Shown: positions 8,240-15,576 of the stretch, piece after piece
Numbering within the stretch: the first letter of the stretch is position 1
Layout of the letters: every line of letters starts with the position of its first letter
NCBI GenBank assembly: GCA_964442345.1
Contig: CAYTZD010000010.1
Span: 1 to 29,265, forward strand
Length of the DNA stretch: 29,265 bases
From: Hippea sp964442345
GTDB taxonomy: Bacteria; Campylobacterota_A; Desulfurellia; Desulfurellales; Hippeaceae
Direction of reading: 5' to 3'
Notes under the pieces: generated by a model
What the model saw: the letters and a program-made list of their open reading frames with translations, nothing else
Told to the model about the DNA's origin: nothing
The model's database searches: none
Program-made: the position numbers and the translations under genes

Positions 8240-10171
8240 ATGATAGCTAATTATGGATTAGTAAAGTGCAGTTGTGGCTATTATAATCCTTCGGATGCTA
8301 AGATTTGTGCTTTTTGTGGAAATCCTATTGAAGAAAAAAAAGAGAGAAACGCCATCCTTGTATTTGAGAACGAGCGCAAAAGCTTTCCCTTAATGCGCAA
8401 GATAAAAAAGCACGGAATTAACCTTAAATCTTTTAAACCGACCACAGTGTTTCTGGGTAATATAGATAATGCCGATTATCTATTGTTTGAAGTAAACCCG
8501 AAAGTTATGCGTAATAGAGAGATTGTCGAAAGGTTGAGAAATAAGTTTAAGAATGCTGAAACTGTTGCTATTGTTCAAAAGGATGAAGATTTTAAAGAGT
8601 GGAAGCTTTTGGGTGTTGATTATGTAATCGATAAGGTCTCATTGATTGATGAGATATTAACTCAAGAGAGTTCTCATAAATTTGGATTGCCAGTTTATTC
8701 AATTAAGGAAGTAGAACATGTTTTGCATTCTGTAAATAAAGAGTTAAGAATCGTAGTTTTTAAATTTGACAGATTTGATGATACTGAAATAGAGAATATT
8801 GGATGGCTACTTGAAAATATATACAACGATTTAAAAAGAGCCGATGTGTTTTTTGTGGTTGCCAATTTTGGTTTTATAATCTTGCCGTTTAATCAGGACG
8901 ATTTAAAGGGAATAGAATTCCTTAAAGATAAAATTGAGAAATTTGTTAAAGATAAGATTCCTGATAATGTCAAGCTTAAGATTGCAGAAACGATTAGTTT
9001 TTATTCAAATAGTTCACTTGATGAATTAACAGAAGAGAAAAAATATGTGCAGCTAAATATCCCTAAAACAGAAAGTCCCAAAGCAGAGAGTAAGGCTGAG
9101 CATCTTTCTGTTGATGATCCGTATGTAATAATGTTTACTTTAGATGATTTGGGTGAAGATGCTGCGCTGTTGTTTTTTGATGTGGATTACAAAAAGATAG
9201 TTGATCCATTTCTTACTTTAAAAGTTGCAAGAAGGATTGTTGAAGCAAAGGATAAGGGTTTTTCAGAAGATAAACTTAAAAAGGTGAAGGAGAGATTTAA
9301 AGAAACAACAGATGCCATCTCCAAAAGTTTTGATATATCAAAAGAAAAAGCGTTTCTTGATAGTTTGTCTGCTGATACTCAACTTCTTAGTCTTCCCGAA
9401 GTGCAGACGAATATTATTATGGTCTATAATGAAAATGCTTCTTTTAAAAGGATTGTTAGAGAGGTAGAGAAAGACCCTGCTATAACATCTAAGATACTTA
9501 GATTTGCCAATTCTGCATTCTTTGGTTTTAAAAGAGAGATAAAAAGTGTCGAAAGAGCTGCAATCGTTCTTGGAATGGAAGAGATTCTCGGTATATCCTT
9601 AAGTGTTTCATATTTGAGTATGTTTAAATCAAGGTTGACAAAGGAACTTTACAGATACGCTATAGCAACCCTTGCCATATCGAAGTATATAGAGCAGAAA
9701 GCCAATATCAATGCTCCTGTTACGCTTGGTAGTGTTGTTCATGTGATAGGCAGTATGTTTTATGCGCAATATATGGAAGAAGATTATAAAAAAGTTGTAA
9801 ATAAATTAAAGAAAGAGAAGATTAAATACGAGAAAGCAGAGTTTGAACTAATGCCTGCAAGATCTTCAGAAGTCGGATACAAGTTATCTTCTCTCTGGTC
9901 ATTCCCTGAAAGGGTAGGACAGGTCATAAAAAATTGGCTTTTCCCGTCTATTGTTTCAAAGTTTGATACATCTTTACATCTGATACATGCATCTGCTATG
10001 ATGGCAAGAGCATTGGGATACTTCTATGAAGGATACTCTCTGGAGGATTTGAATTATTACACATACAATCTGTTCTTTAAGAAATTTGGCGTTAATCTGC
10101 TTTCGTTGTTTAAGAATTCGGCAGAAGAGATGAGAAGTAAAATAGAAGAGATGATGTATATCTTGTCATGA
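8240..10171 (+). CDS. HDOD-domain signalling protein with zinc ribbon, receiver-like and degenerate GGDEF-like regions
   Basis: 643-residue soluble protein, no membrane segment. Visible parts in order: (1) zinc ribbon, Cys10-x-Cys12-Gly and Cys23-x2-Cys26, residues 8-30; (2) a receiver-like alpha/beta stretch, about 36-142, with hydrophobic strands at 38-43, 79-83 and 108-112 and a late Lys132 in VIDKVS, but no clear phospho-acceptor Asp; (3) a GGDEF-like fold, about 167-256, with FKFDRFDD at the first strand, RADVFFV, and NFGFIILPF where GGDEF would be, so it is predicted catalytically dead; (4) an unrecognised linker, 290-378; (5) an HDOD domain, about 380-600, with SLPEVQ, EKDPAITSKILRFANSAFFGF and the IKSVERAAIVLGMEEIL stretch. 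HDOD domains are HD-related but non-hydrolytic, usually signalling scaffolds. The stop overlaps the next gene's start as ATGA, implying a paired function with the HD-GYP protein. The HDOD and zinc-ribbon calls are firm; the middle regions are inferred from pattern only. Confidence 0.8.
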   Translation: MIANYGLVKCSCGYYNPSDAKICAFCGNPIEEKKERNAILVFENERKSFPLMRKIKKHGINLKSFKPTTVFLGNIDNADYLLFEVNPKVMRNREIVERLRNKFKNAETVAIVQKDEDFKEWKLLGVDYVIDKVSLIDEILTQESSHKFGLPVYSIKEVEHVLHSVNKELRIVVFKFDRFDDTEIENIGWLLENIYNDLKRADVFFVVANFGFIILPFNQDDLKGIEFLKDKIEKFVKDKIPDNVKLKIAETISFYSNSSLDELTEEKKYVQLNIPKTESPKAESKAEHLSVDDPYVIMFTLDDLGEDAALLFFDVDYKKIVDPFLTLKVARRIVEAKDKGFSEDKLKKVKERFKETTDAISKSFDISKEKAFLDSLSADTQLLSLPEVQTNIIMVYNENASFKRIVREVEKDPAITSKILRFANSAFFGFKREIKSVERAAIVLGMEEILGISLSVSYLSMFKSRLTKELYRYAIATLAISKYIEQKANINAPVTLGSVVHVIGSMFYAQYMEEDYKKVVNKLKKEKIKYEKAEFELMPARSSEVGYKLSSLWSFPERVGQVIKNWLFPSIVSKFDTSLHLIHASAMMARALGYFYEGYSLEDLNYYTYNLFFKKFGVNLLSLFKNSAEEMRSKIEEMMYILS

Positions 10172-11622
10172 GCATACAAAAAATAATAGATTCACTAAGT
10201 AAAAAGCATACGCATTTAGTAAGCGATATATTAAAAGCAGATAGTCTGCTTGAAGAAGATAATTTAAAAAGGTTTGTAGAAGGTTTACATAATGTTGGTG
10301 TTAGGAAGGCTTTGTGCATTGAAGAAGGTAGGGTAATTTTTTCCGACGATAAGGAATTGGTAGGAGAAGAGATACCAATAGATAGATTTGAGACTTCAAA
10401 GGAGATAGATAGGTACAAAATAGCAAAAGAGGTATTTAAAGACCCTGAACTTAGAAGATTTAAGGTCTATAAAACATTTAAAGATAGCGGTTTTGTTGTT
10501 GTCTTTGATGTTGATGCGCCAGAGTATCGTATCTCGTTGGTTGATCTGTTGATGAATTCAAAGAAATGGCATGCGAGATTTGAAAATGGTTGGTTTGTTA
10601 AGCTAAAGGTTGCAATGGGACTTATTTATAGGCTGGATAGAGAAACATATATGCACTCATACAGGACAAGGGAGTATTCGCATTACATAGCTTCTAAGCT
10701 TAAAATGGATAAAGATGAGATTCTCAAGATAAAAATAGGAGCAATGCTTCATGATATAGGCAAGCTGTTTTTGCCTTTGAATGTGTTAAAGAAAGAGAGT
10801 AGTTTAACAGACGATGAGTTTAAGATTGTAAAACGCCATCCGTTGTATAGCTATAGGATACTAAAATCGTTTGTTTATGATGAGTGTGTGCTTAATATAG
10901 CTGTTATGCATCATGAGAAGATAGATGGTTCTGGGTATCCTTATGGTTTAAAAGATATACCATTATGTGTTCAGGTTGTTGCGATTAGCGATATATTGGA
11001 TGCCATTCAGTCTGCCAGAAGCTATAAAGATAAGTTGGGCTGTAATGTCGTTTTAGAAGAGATGAAGAAATTTAAAGGGAAATTTGATGATAGATTAATG
11101 GAGACAGTCTTTGAATTCATCAAAAGCGATGCATTCTTTGCGTTTAAGAATAGGTTTAATAAGATATCTTCACGCTATTCAAATGCAGAGTTGGATAATT
11201 GTAATACCATATTTGAGAAGTTGAATGTTTTAAGAAGTAAGAATGCCGACCTTGAAAGGGAAGTTAATCTGTATAAAGATATTGCTGCAAAGGTTCAAAG
11301 GAAGTATGAAGAGACGATAGAGCTTTGCGAAGGCAGCAAAAAATATAAAAGCAGCAAACTTGAGACGGCTGTTAATGCGATTTTTGCACTTACACCGCCA
11401 GAGCTCAAGCTAAAAACGGTTGTTATTGTTGAAGATGAAGGTGTGCGTTATCTAAAAGGCGAACCCTTAAGCTTTGATCTCTTGAATAAGGTTGTAAACG
11501 ATGAGAAATATCCTTCTATAGCAAAGGTTAAGCTAAAAAATAATCGCAAGATCTATCTTCTGTTTGATGGTGAAGCCAAGCTTCCACCTTCATTGAGATT
11601 TACCATCGAAAGTTTGTTCTAA
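10168..11622 (+). CDS. HD-GYP domain protein, probable cyclic-di-GMP phosphodiesterase
   Basis: 484-residue soluble protein. The HD-GYP domain spans about 150-320, with His163 (TYMHSYRTREYS), HDIGK (195-199), KRHP (222-225), HHE (248-250), DGSGYP (253-258) and SDILDA (274-279). All recognisable metal-ligand positions and the GYP signature are kept, so c-di-GMP hydrolysis is likely. Residues 1-145 look like a small sensory fold: GVRKALCIEEGRVIFSDDKE and LVGEEIP resemble Cache/PAS strands, but that is only a guess. About 345-390 is predicted coiled coil, and 395-484 is an unrecognised alpha/beta tail. No transmembrane helix, so a cytoplasmic signal is implied. It starts at ATGA overlapping the HDOD gene with no clear Shine-Dalgarno (translational coupling). 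Its 3' end overlaps the convergent glycosyltransferase gene by 33 bases. Confidence 0.88.
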   Translation: MSIQKIIDSLSKKHTHLVSDILKADSLLEEDNLKRFVEGLHNVGVRKALCIEEGRVIFSDDKELVGEEIPIDRFETSKEIDRYKIAKEVFKDPELRRFKVYKTFKDSGFVVVFDVDAPEYRISLVDLLMNSKKWHARFENGWFVKLKVAMGLIYRLDRETYMHSYRTREYSHYIASKLKMDKDEILKIKIGAMLHDIGKLFLPLNVLKKESSLTDDEFKIVKRHPLYSYRILKSFVYDECVLNIAVMHHEKIDGSGYPYGLKDIPLCVQVVAISDILDAIQSARSYKDKLGCNVVLEEMKKFKGKFDDRLMETVFEFIKSDAFFAFKNRFNKISSRYSNAELDNCNTIFEKLNVLRSKNADLEREVNLYKDIAAKVQRKYEETIELCEGSKKYKSSKLETAVNAIFALTPPELKLKTVVIVEDEGVRYLKGEPLSFDLLNKVVNDEKYPSIAKVKLKNNRKIYLLFDGEAKLPPSLRFTIESLF

Positions 11623-12594
11623 AAACGGTATAGCTTTTTTAAGTACATCTTTATCCGTTAATGTTTTATAACATTCGAGATTGTAAGGACACTTATCTGC
11701 ACTTCCGCATGGTTGGCATTTTAATCCCTTATAAATGAGAATCGTATTTTCATCTTCTATAAACCATCCACCAGTTGGGCCACAGATTACGATGGTTTTT
11801 GTCTGTTGGCTTACTGCAACATGCGATGCGAATGAATCATTGCCTATAAAAAATCTTGACAGTTTAACCAAAGCGGCAAACTGTTTTATGGAAAAAGGCT
11901 TTTCTAAAACTATGGAGCTTTTTGCAAACTCTTTAACTCTCAATGCTATGGGTTTTTCTTTTTCTGTGCCATATACAATAATTGGTGTAAGGTTAAAGTA
12001 TTCTGCTAATGCTTGGGCTGTTCTGCCGAAATCTTCTGCCTGCCACATCTTGTTTGGCTTTCGTGCTGTTGGCGAAACGACAAAAAAGTTATCGGACAAA
12101 CCTTGCCTTGCAAGATAGTCTTTAACTTTATTCAAATCTGCTTCTGAAAAAAAGAGTTTTGGCATAAAGTGTTTTGGGTTGTTTATACCTATTGCTTTTA
12201 GTATATCTAATCTTTCAAATGCCGTGTATCCTGAAGTTATCTGATCCACTATTATGGTGTAGTAGAATTTATCCCTTACATCGTCAAAGGCTGCCCTTAT
12301 CTTTGCCTTAGATAGAAGTGTTATTCTTTTTGATCTTCCCGTTCTTTGAATATCCAAAACGGCATCGTATCTCTCGCTTCTTATTTTAAACCATACCTTT
12401 ATCTCGTTTATCAATCCTTCTTTTAGTGTGTATATTTTATCTATGAATGGGTTTAGGCTTAATATCTCTTCTGCAGTCTTTGATGTTAGAAAGTGAACTT
12501 CGCTTTTGGGTAGGTGGTATTTTATCGCTTCTGCTAAGGGTGTTGACAGAAGAACATCGCCAAGCTGCTTTATCTGAATAATTAAAATCTTCAT
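11590..12594 (-). CDS. Glycosyltransferase family 9 (heptosyltransferase-like)
   Basis: 334-residue GT9-family enzyme (WaaC/WaaF/WaaQ group), expected to add a heptose or related sugar to lipopolysaccharide core at the inner face of the inner membrane. GT-B signs: the N-terminal KILIIQIKQLGDVLLSTPL (residues 2-20) typical of the acceptor domain, and a C-terminal nucleotide-sugar domain with VSPTARKPNKMW, FIGNDSFASHVA and CGPTGGW. A Cys cluster near the end (KCQPCG, KCPYNLEC) is common in this family. No Shine-Dalgarno precedes the ATG (ATTATCCGCC). It is a monocistronic island between the HD-GYP gene (convergent) and tsaE (divergent), separate from any visible LPS locus. Which heptose position it serves cannot be told. 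Confidence 0.85.
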   Translation of the reverse strand: MKILIIQIKQLGDVLLSTPLAEAIKYHLPKSEVHFLTSKTAEEILSLNPFIDKIYTLKEGLINEIKVWFKIRSERYDAVLDIQRTGRSKRITLLSKAKIRAAFDDVRDKFYYTIIVDQITSGYTAFERLDILKAIGINNPKHFMPKLFFSEADLNKVKDYLARQGLSDNFFVVSPTARKPNKMWQAEDFGRTAQALAEYFNLTPIIVYGTEKEKPIALRVKEFAKSSIVLEKPFSIKQFAALVKLSRFFIGNDSFASHVAVSQQTKTIVICGPTGGWFIEDENTILIYKGLKCQPCGSADKCPYNLECYKTLTDKDVLKKAIPFLEQTFDGKSQ

Positions 12595-12602
12595 GGCGGA
12601 TA

Positions 12603-12630
12603 ATTATATATTTAATCCTTGAATTGTAAA
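12603..12630 (-). promoter_or_regulatory. Probable promoter of the glycosyltransferase gene
   Basis: On the minus strand TTTACA (12625-12630), 16-base spacer, perfect TATAAT (12603-12608). Only 8 bases separate the -10 from the ATG at 12594, giving a leader of about 0-3 bases. A competing promoter, TTGACT (12646-12651) with TACAAT (12623-12628) at 17 bases, would give a leader of about 20 bases. Both overlap the divergent tsaE promoter. Confidence 0.5.
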
Positions 12631-12647
12631 GTTATTTATTGTATAAG
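12619..12647 (+). promoter_or_regulatory. Probable promoter of tsaE-aroE-pilBTC, positioned for a leaderless GTG start
   Basis: TTGAAT (12619-12624, 4 of 6), 17-base spacer, TATAAG (12642-12647, 5 of 6). Position +7 from the -10 is 12654, the G of an in-frame GTG that starts a good TsaE N-terminus. No Shine-Dalgarno is present before that GTG or the alternative TTG at 12639. Confidence 0.5.
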
Positions 12648-12653
12648 TCAATT

Positions 12654-13070
12654 GTGGAAGTTCTAAAAACATTCTTAAGCAGAGATGAAGAAGATACAAA
12701 GAAGGTTGCATGTTGGGTTGTTGAATATTTGATAAAGAGAAAAGAGAATAAGTGTATCGTTTTTTTGAAGGGTGATCTGGGCTGCGGAAAAACACGGTTT
12801 GTAAAATTTGCGTTGGAATGTTTGGGTATAGATGAAGAAGAGTTTGACGGTAGTCCAACTTTTACCGTTATGAATGAATACAGAAATAGGATTTATCACA
12901 TTGACCTTTACAGGGTCGGGATAGATGAATCTGTTGTTGATTATTTAGAGAGTGAAGATGGTATATTCTTTGTTGAATGGCCAGAAAAACTCACTATTAA
13001 GCCAGATGTTGTTGTTGAGTTTAAGTTTGAAGGAGAACAAAGGAGAAAAATAGATGTATATTCAAGCTGA
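12654..13070 (+). CDS. tsaE: tRNA threonylcarbamoyladenosine biosynthesis protein TsaE
   Basis: ATPase of the TsaB-TsaD-TsaE complex needed for the t6A37 modification of ANN-decoding tRNAs; cytoplasmic and usually essential. 138 residues from the GTG, a normal family length. Motifs: Walker A GDLGCGKT (residues 40-47 from this start), SPTFTVMNEY just after, HIDLYR, and VEWPEK near the end, all characteristic of TsaE. Start choice: TTG at 12639 would add five residues but lies across the predicted promoter -10; GTG at 12654 coincides with the predicted transcription start. The 3' end overlaps aroE by 17 bases. Confidence 0.93.
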   Translation: MEVLKTFLSRDEEDTKKVACWVVEYLIKRKENKCIVFLKGDLGCGKTRFVKFALECLGIDEEEFDGSPTFTVMNEYRNRIYHIDLYRVGIDESVVDYLESEDGIFFVEWPEKLTIKPDVVVEFKFEGEQRRKIDVYSS

Positions 13071-13875
13071 TACTGATGTTTATTGTATAATTGGCAATCC
13101 CGTAAAGCACAGCTTGTCTCCTATTCTTCATACATATATGTTTGAGTATTATGGTGTAAATGCTGTTTATGTTGCTTTTGAACCTGAGAATGCAACTAAA
13201 GCATTGGATGCCATCAGGGCTTTAGGTATAAAGGGTGCAAATGTTACTATTCCCTTTAAGAATGAAGCTTTTAGGTGTGTTGATGAGACAGACGATGATA
13301 CTGCTTTCCTTGAAGCTGTTAATACGATAAAGAACGAAAATGGCAAACTTTACGGTTTCAATACAGATTACTTAGGTTTTAAAGATATGTTTGAAGAGTA
13401 TTCAAAGTTTTATAGTCCTGAGGATAACATTGTTGTTGTTGGTGCTGGTGGTGTTGCCGTATCGGTGATTTACGCTTTGTATAAGCTTGGTATAGATAGG
13501 GTGTTTCTTTTAAATAGAAGCTTTGAAAGGGCTAATAGACTAAAAGAGAAGTTTAAAGGCAAGATTGAGATTGTGTTGGGCGAGTTGTATGATAAAGAGA
13601 TAATTTCGAAAGCAAACATAATAATAAATTGCACGCCTGTAGGGTTGAATAGTGATGATATACCTATTGAACTTGATTGGGTTTTTGAGCCGTTGATTAT
13701 TGATGTTATATACTTCGATACGCCACTTATAAAGAAAGCTCAACAGAATGGGCTAACAGCGGTTAACGGTATGGATATGTTTATAGGACAGGCTTATTAC
13801 TCGTTTAAGATATGGACAGGGATAGAATTTGATAAAGAGAACGCAAAAATTCTGTTGGGAGATATAGGGTTATGA
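13054..13875 (+). CDS. aroE: Shikimate dehydrogenase (NADP+)
   Basis: Reduces 3-dehydroshikimate to shikimate in the chorismate pathway. 273 residues, usual length. Substrate site: Ser20/Ser22 in KHSLSP, Asn63 and Lys69 in NVTIPFK, Asn90 in EAVNT, Asp105 in FNTDYLGF (Lys69 and Asp105 are the catalytic pair in the family), and Gln in FIGQAYYSF near the end. The NADP-binding fold has GAGGVA (130-135) and NRS (154-156), the latter Arg typical of NADP preference. The start ATG has AAAGGAG upstream and lies inside the tsaE 3' end. The stop overlaps pilB as ATGA. No other aro gene is nearby. Confidence 0.97.
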   Translation: MYIQADTDVYCIIGNPVKHSLSPILHTYMFEYYGVNAVYVAFEPENATKALDAIRALGIKGANVTIPFKNEAFRCVDETDDDTAFLEAVNTIKNENGKLYGFNTDYLGFKDMFEEYSKFYSPEDNIVVVGAGGVAVSVIYALYKLGIDRVFLLNRSFERANRLKEKFKGKIEIVLGELYDKEIISKANIIINCTPVGLNSDDIPIELDWVFEPLIIDVIYFDTPLIKKAQQNGLTAVNGMDMFIGQAYYSFKIWTGIEFDKENAKILLGDIGL

Positions 13876-15563
13876 CTACGCTGTTGGGTCAGTTGCTGCT
13901 GTGGAATAAGGTTATAACACAGGAGCAGTTGGAAGAAGCTTTAAAGGAGCAAGAGAGAACAAAAAAGAAGCTTGGGACTATACTTATTGAGAAGGGGTTT
14001 GTTGATGAGAAGACGCTCAATGAGTTTCTAAGCAAACAGTACGGCGTTGATAGTGTAGATTTGAATTCCATAGAGATTCCAAGAGAAGTTATAAAGAAGG
14101 TTCCAAAAAATATTGCCAAGAAATATACACTTATTCCTGTCGAGATAGATAAAAATAGAATAAAGATTGCAATAGCAGATCCGACAAACATATTTGCTTT
14201 AGACGAAGTAAGGTTTGTTACAGGCTTAAATGTTACGCCACTGTTTGCCAACGAGCGTTCCATCCTAAGGGCAATAGATAAGTACTACGGAACAACAACA
14301 GAGCTTGAAGAGATTGCAGATACCCTAAAAGAAGCTGAAGATGTCAATGTCTTGAAAGAGACCGAAGAAGAAGTTGATATTGAAGATTTAGAGAAGTCTG
14401 CAGAAGAAGAGCCTATCGTCAAACTTGCAAATACAATACTTGCAAGGGCGGTTTCAAGTGGCGTTAGTGATATACACATAGAGCCTTACGAAAAAGAGTT
14501 AAGGATAAGATACAGAATAGACGGAAAGTTAAAAACGATAATGACATTTGCAAGAACGATGGCTCCAAAGCTTATCTCGAGATTTAAGATAATGTCAAAG
14601 CTGAATATAGCGGAAAAGAGACTTCCGCAGGACGGTAGAATAAGAATGAGAAGTGCAGGTAAGGATATAGACTTGCGTGTATCGACACTGCCGACGATAT
14701 TCGGTGAAAAGGTTGTTATGAGGGTTTTAGACAGAAGCAGTGTTAGGGTTGAACTTGAACAGTTGGGTTTTGAACCAAACGATCTATCTCGATATCTTGC
14801 AGCTATAAAAAAACCCTATGGTATGATTTTAGTTACAGGTCCTACAGGAAGTGGAAAGACGACAACACTTTATGCATCGTTGAATAAGATAAACAGGGAA
14901 GATGTTAATATAATGACTGTTGAAGACCCAGTTGAATATAACATTGAAGGCATCAATCAGGTGCATGTAAAAGAAGATATAGGCTTAACATTTGCTGCTG
15001 CTTTAAGGAGTTTCTTACGACAAGACCCTGATATTATAATGGTTGGTGAGATAAGGGATTCAGAAACTGCCGAAATAGCCATTAGAGCAGCCTTAACAGG
15101 ACACCTTGTTTTCTCAACCCTGCATACAAACGATGCACCGTCAACTGTAATGAGATTGGTTGATATGGGTATAGAGAGATACTTGATAGCATCATCCCTT
15201 GTGCTAATTTTAGCTCAAAGGCTTGTCAGGAAGATCTGTCCATACTGCAAAAAGGAAGTATCAATACCCCCAAAGGCTTTAGAAGAGATAGGTTTTTCTG
15301 AAGAAGAAGCCAAAACTGTCAAGATCTACAAGGGTGAAGGGTGTGATAACTGCAACGGCACAGGGTATAAGGGTAGGGTGGCTTTGTATGAAGTTATGCC
15401 TATATCGGAGAAGTTAAGAAGGATGATATTGGAAGGTGCATCAACAGAAGAACTAAGACAACAGGCTATAGAAGAAGGTATGTCAACATTGAGAATGAGT
15501 GGTTTAAAAAAGATAAAGGAAGGCGTAACAACAATCGATGAAGTAATGAATGTTACATTCTAA
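13872..15563 (+). CDS. pilB: Type IV pilus assembly ATPase PilB
   Basis: Hexameric cytoplasmic ATPase that powers pilus extension. 563 residues. The N-terminal domain has two MshEN-like 24-residue motifs (about 4-27 and 33-56, five residues apart): LLG...L20...L24..Q27 and KLG...G42...L49...L53..Q56. Then come a GspE/PilB N2 domain, the catalytic domain with Walker A GPTGSGKTTT (about 323), Asp box, Walker B RQDPDIIMVGEIRD and His box LVFSTLHTND, and a tetracysteine zinc site CPYC/CDNC typical of PilB/GspE. The ATGA overlap with aroE implies coupling. PilB rather than type II secretion GspE because pilT and pilC follow. Motif I has Leu and Lys at the usual Arg and Gly positions. Confidence 0.96.
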   Translation: MTTLLGQLLLWNKVITQEQLEEALKEQERTKKKLGTILIEKGFVDEKTLNEFLSKQYGVDSVDLNSIEIPREVIKKVPKNIAKKYTLIPVEIDKNRIKIAIADPTNIFALDEVRFVTGLNVTPLFANERSILRAIDKYYGTTTELEEIADTLKEAEDVNVLKETEEEVDIEDLEKSAEEEPIVKLANTILARAVSSGVSDIHIEPYEKELRIRYRIDGKLKTIMTFARTMAPKLISRFKIMSKLNIAEKRLPQDGRIRMRSAGKDIDLRVSTLPTIFGEKVVMRVLDRSSVRVELEQLGFEPNDLSRYLAAIKKPYGMILVTGPTGSGKTTTLYASLNKINREDVNIMTVEDPVEYNIEGINQVHVKEDIGLTFAAALRSFLRQDPDIIMVGEIRDSETAEIAIRAALTGHLVFSTLHTNDAPSTVMRLVDMGIERYLIASSLVLILAQRLVRKICPYCKKEVSIPPKALEEIGFSEEEAKTVKIYKGEGCDNCNGTGYKGRVALYEVMPISEKLRRMILEGASTEELRQQAIEEGMSTLRMSGLKKIKEGVTTIDEVMNVTF

Positions 15564-15576
15564 AAGGAGAAGAAAA

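Noticed and set aside
11660..11710. Cysteine cluster near the C-terminus of the glycosyltransferase as a possible iron-sulfur site
   Set aside because: Similar Cys groups are common in GT9 heptosyltransferases; not a sign of a new cofactor.
12604..12858. Minus-strand open frame across tsaE and the divergent promoter gap
   Set aside because: Covers the TsaE Walker A coding region antisense and has no recognisable product; composition is that of a shadow frame.
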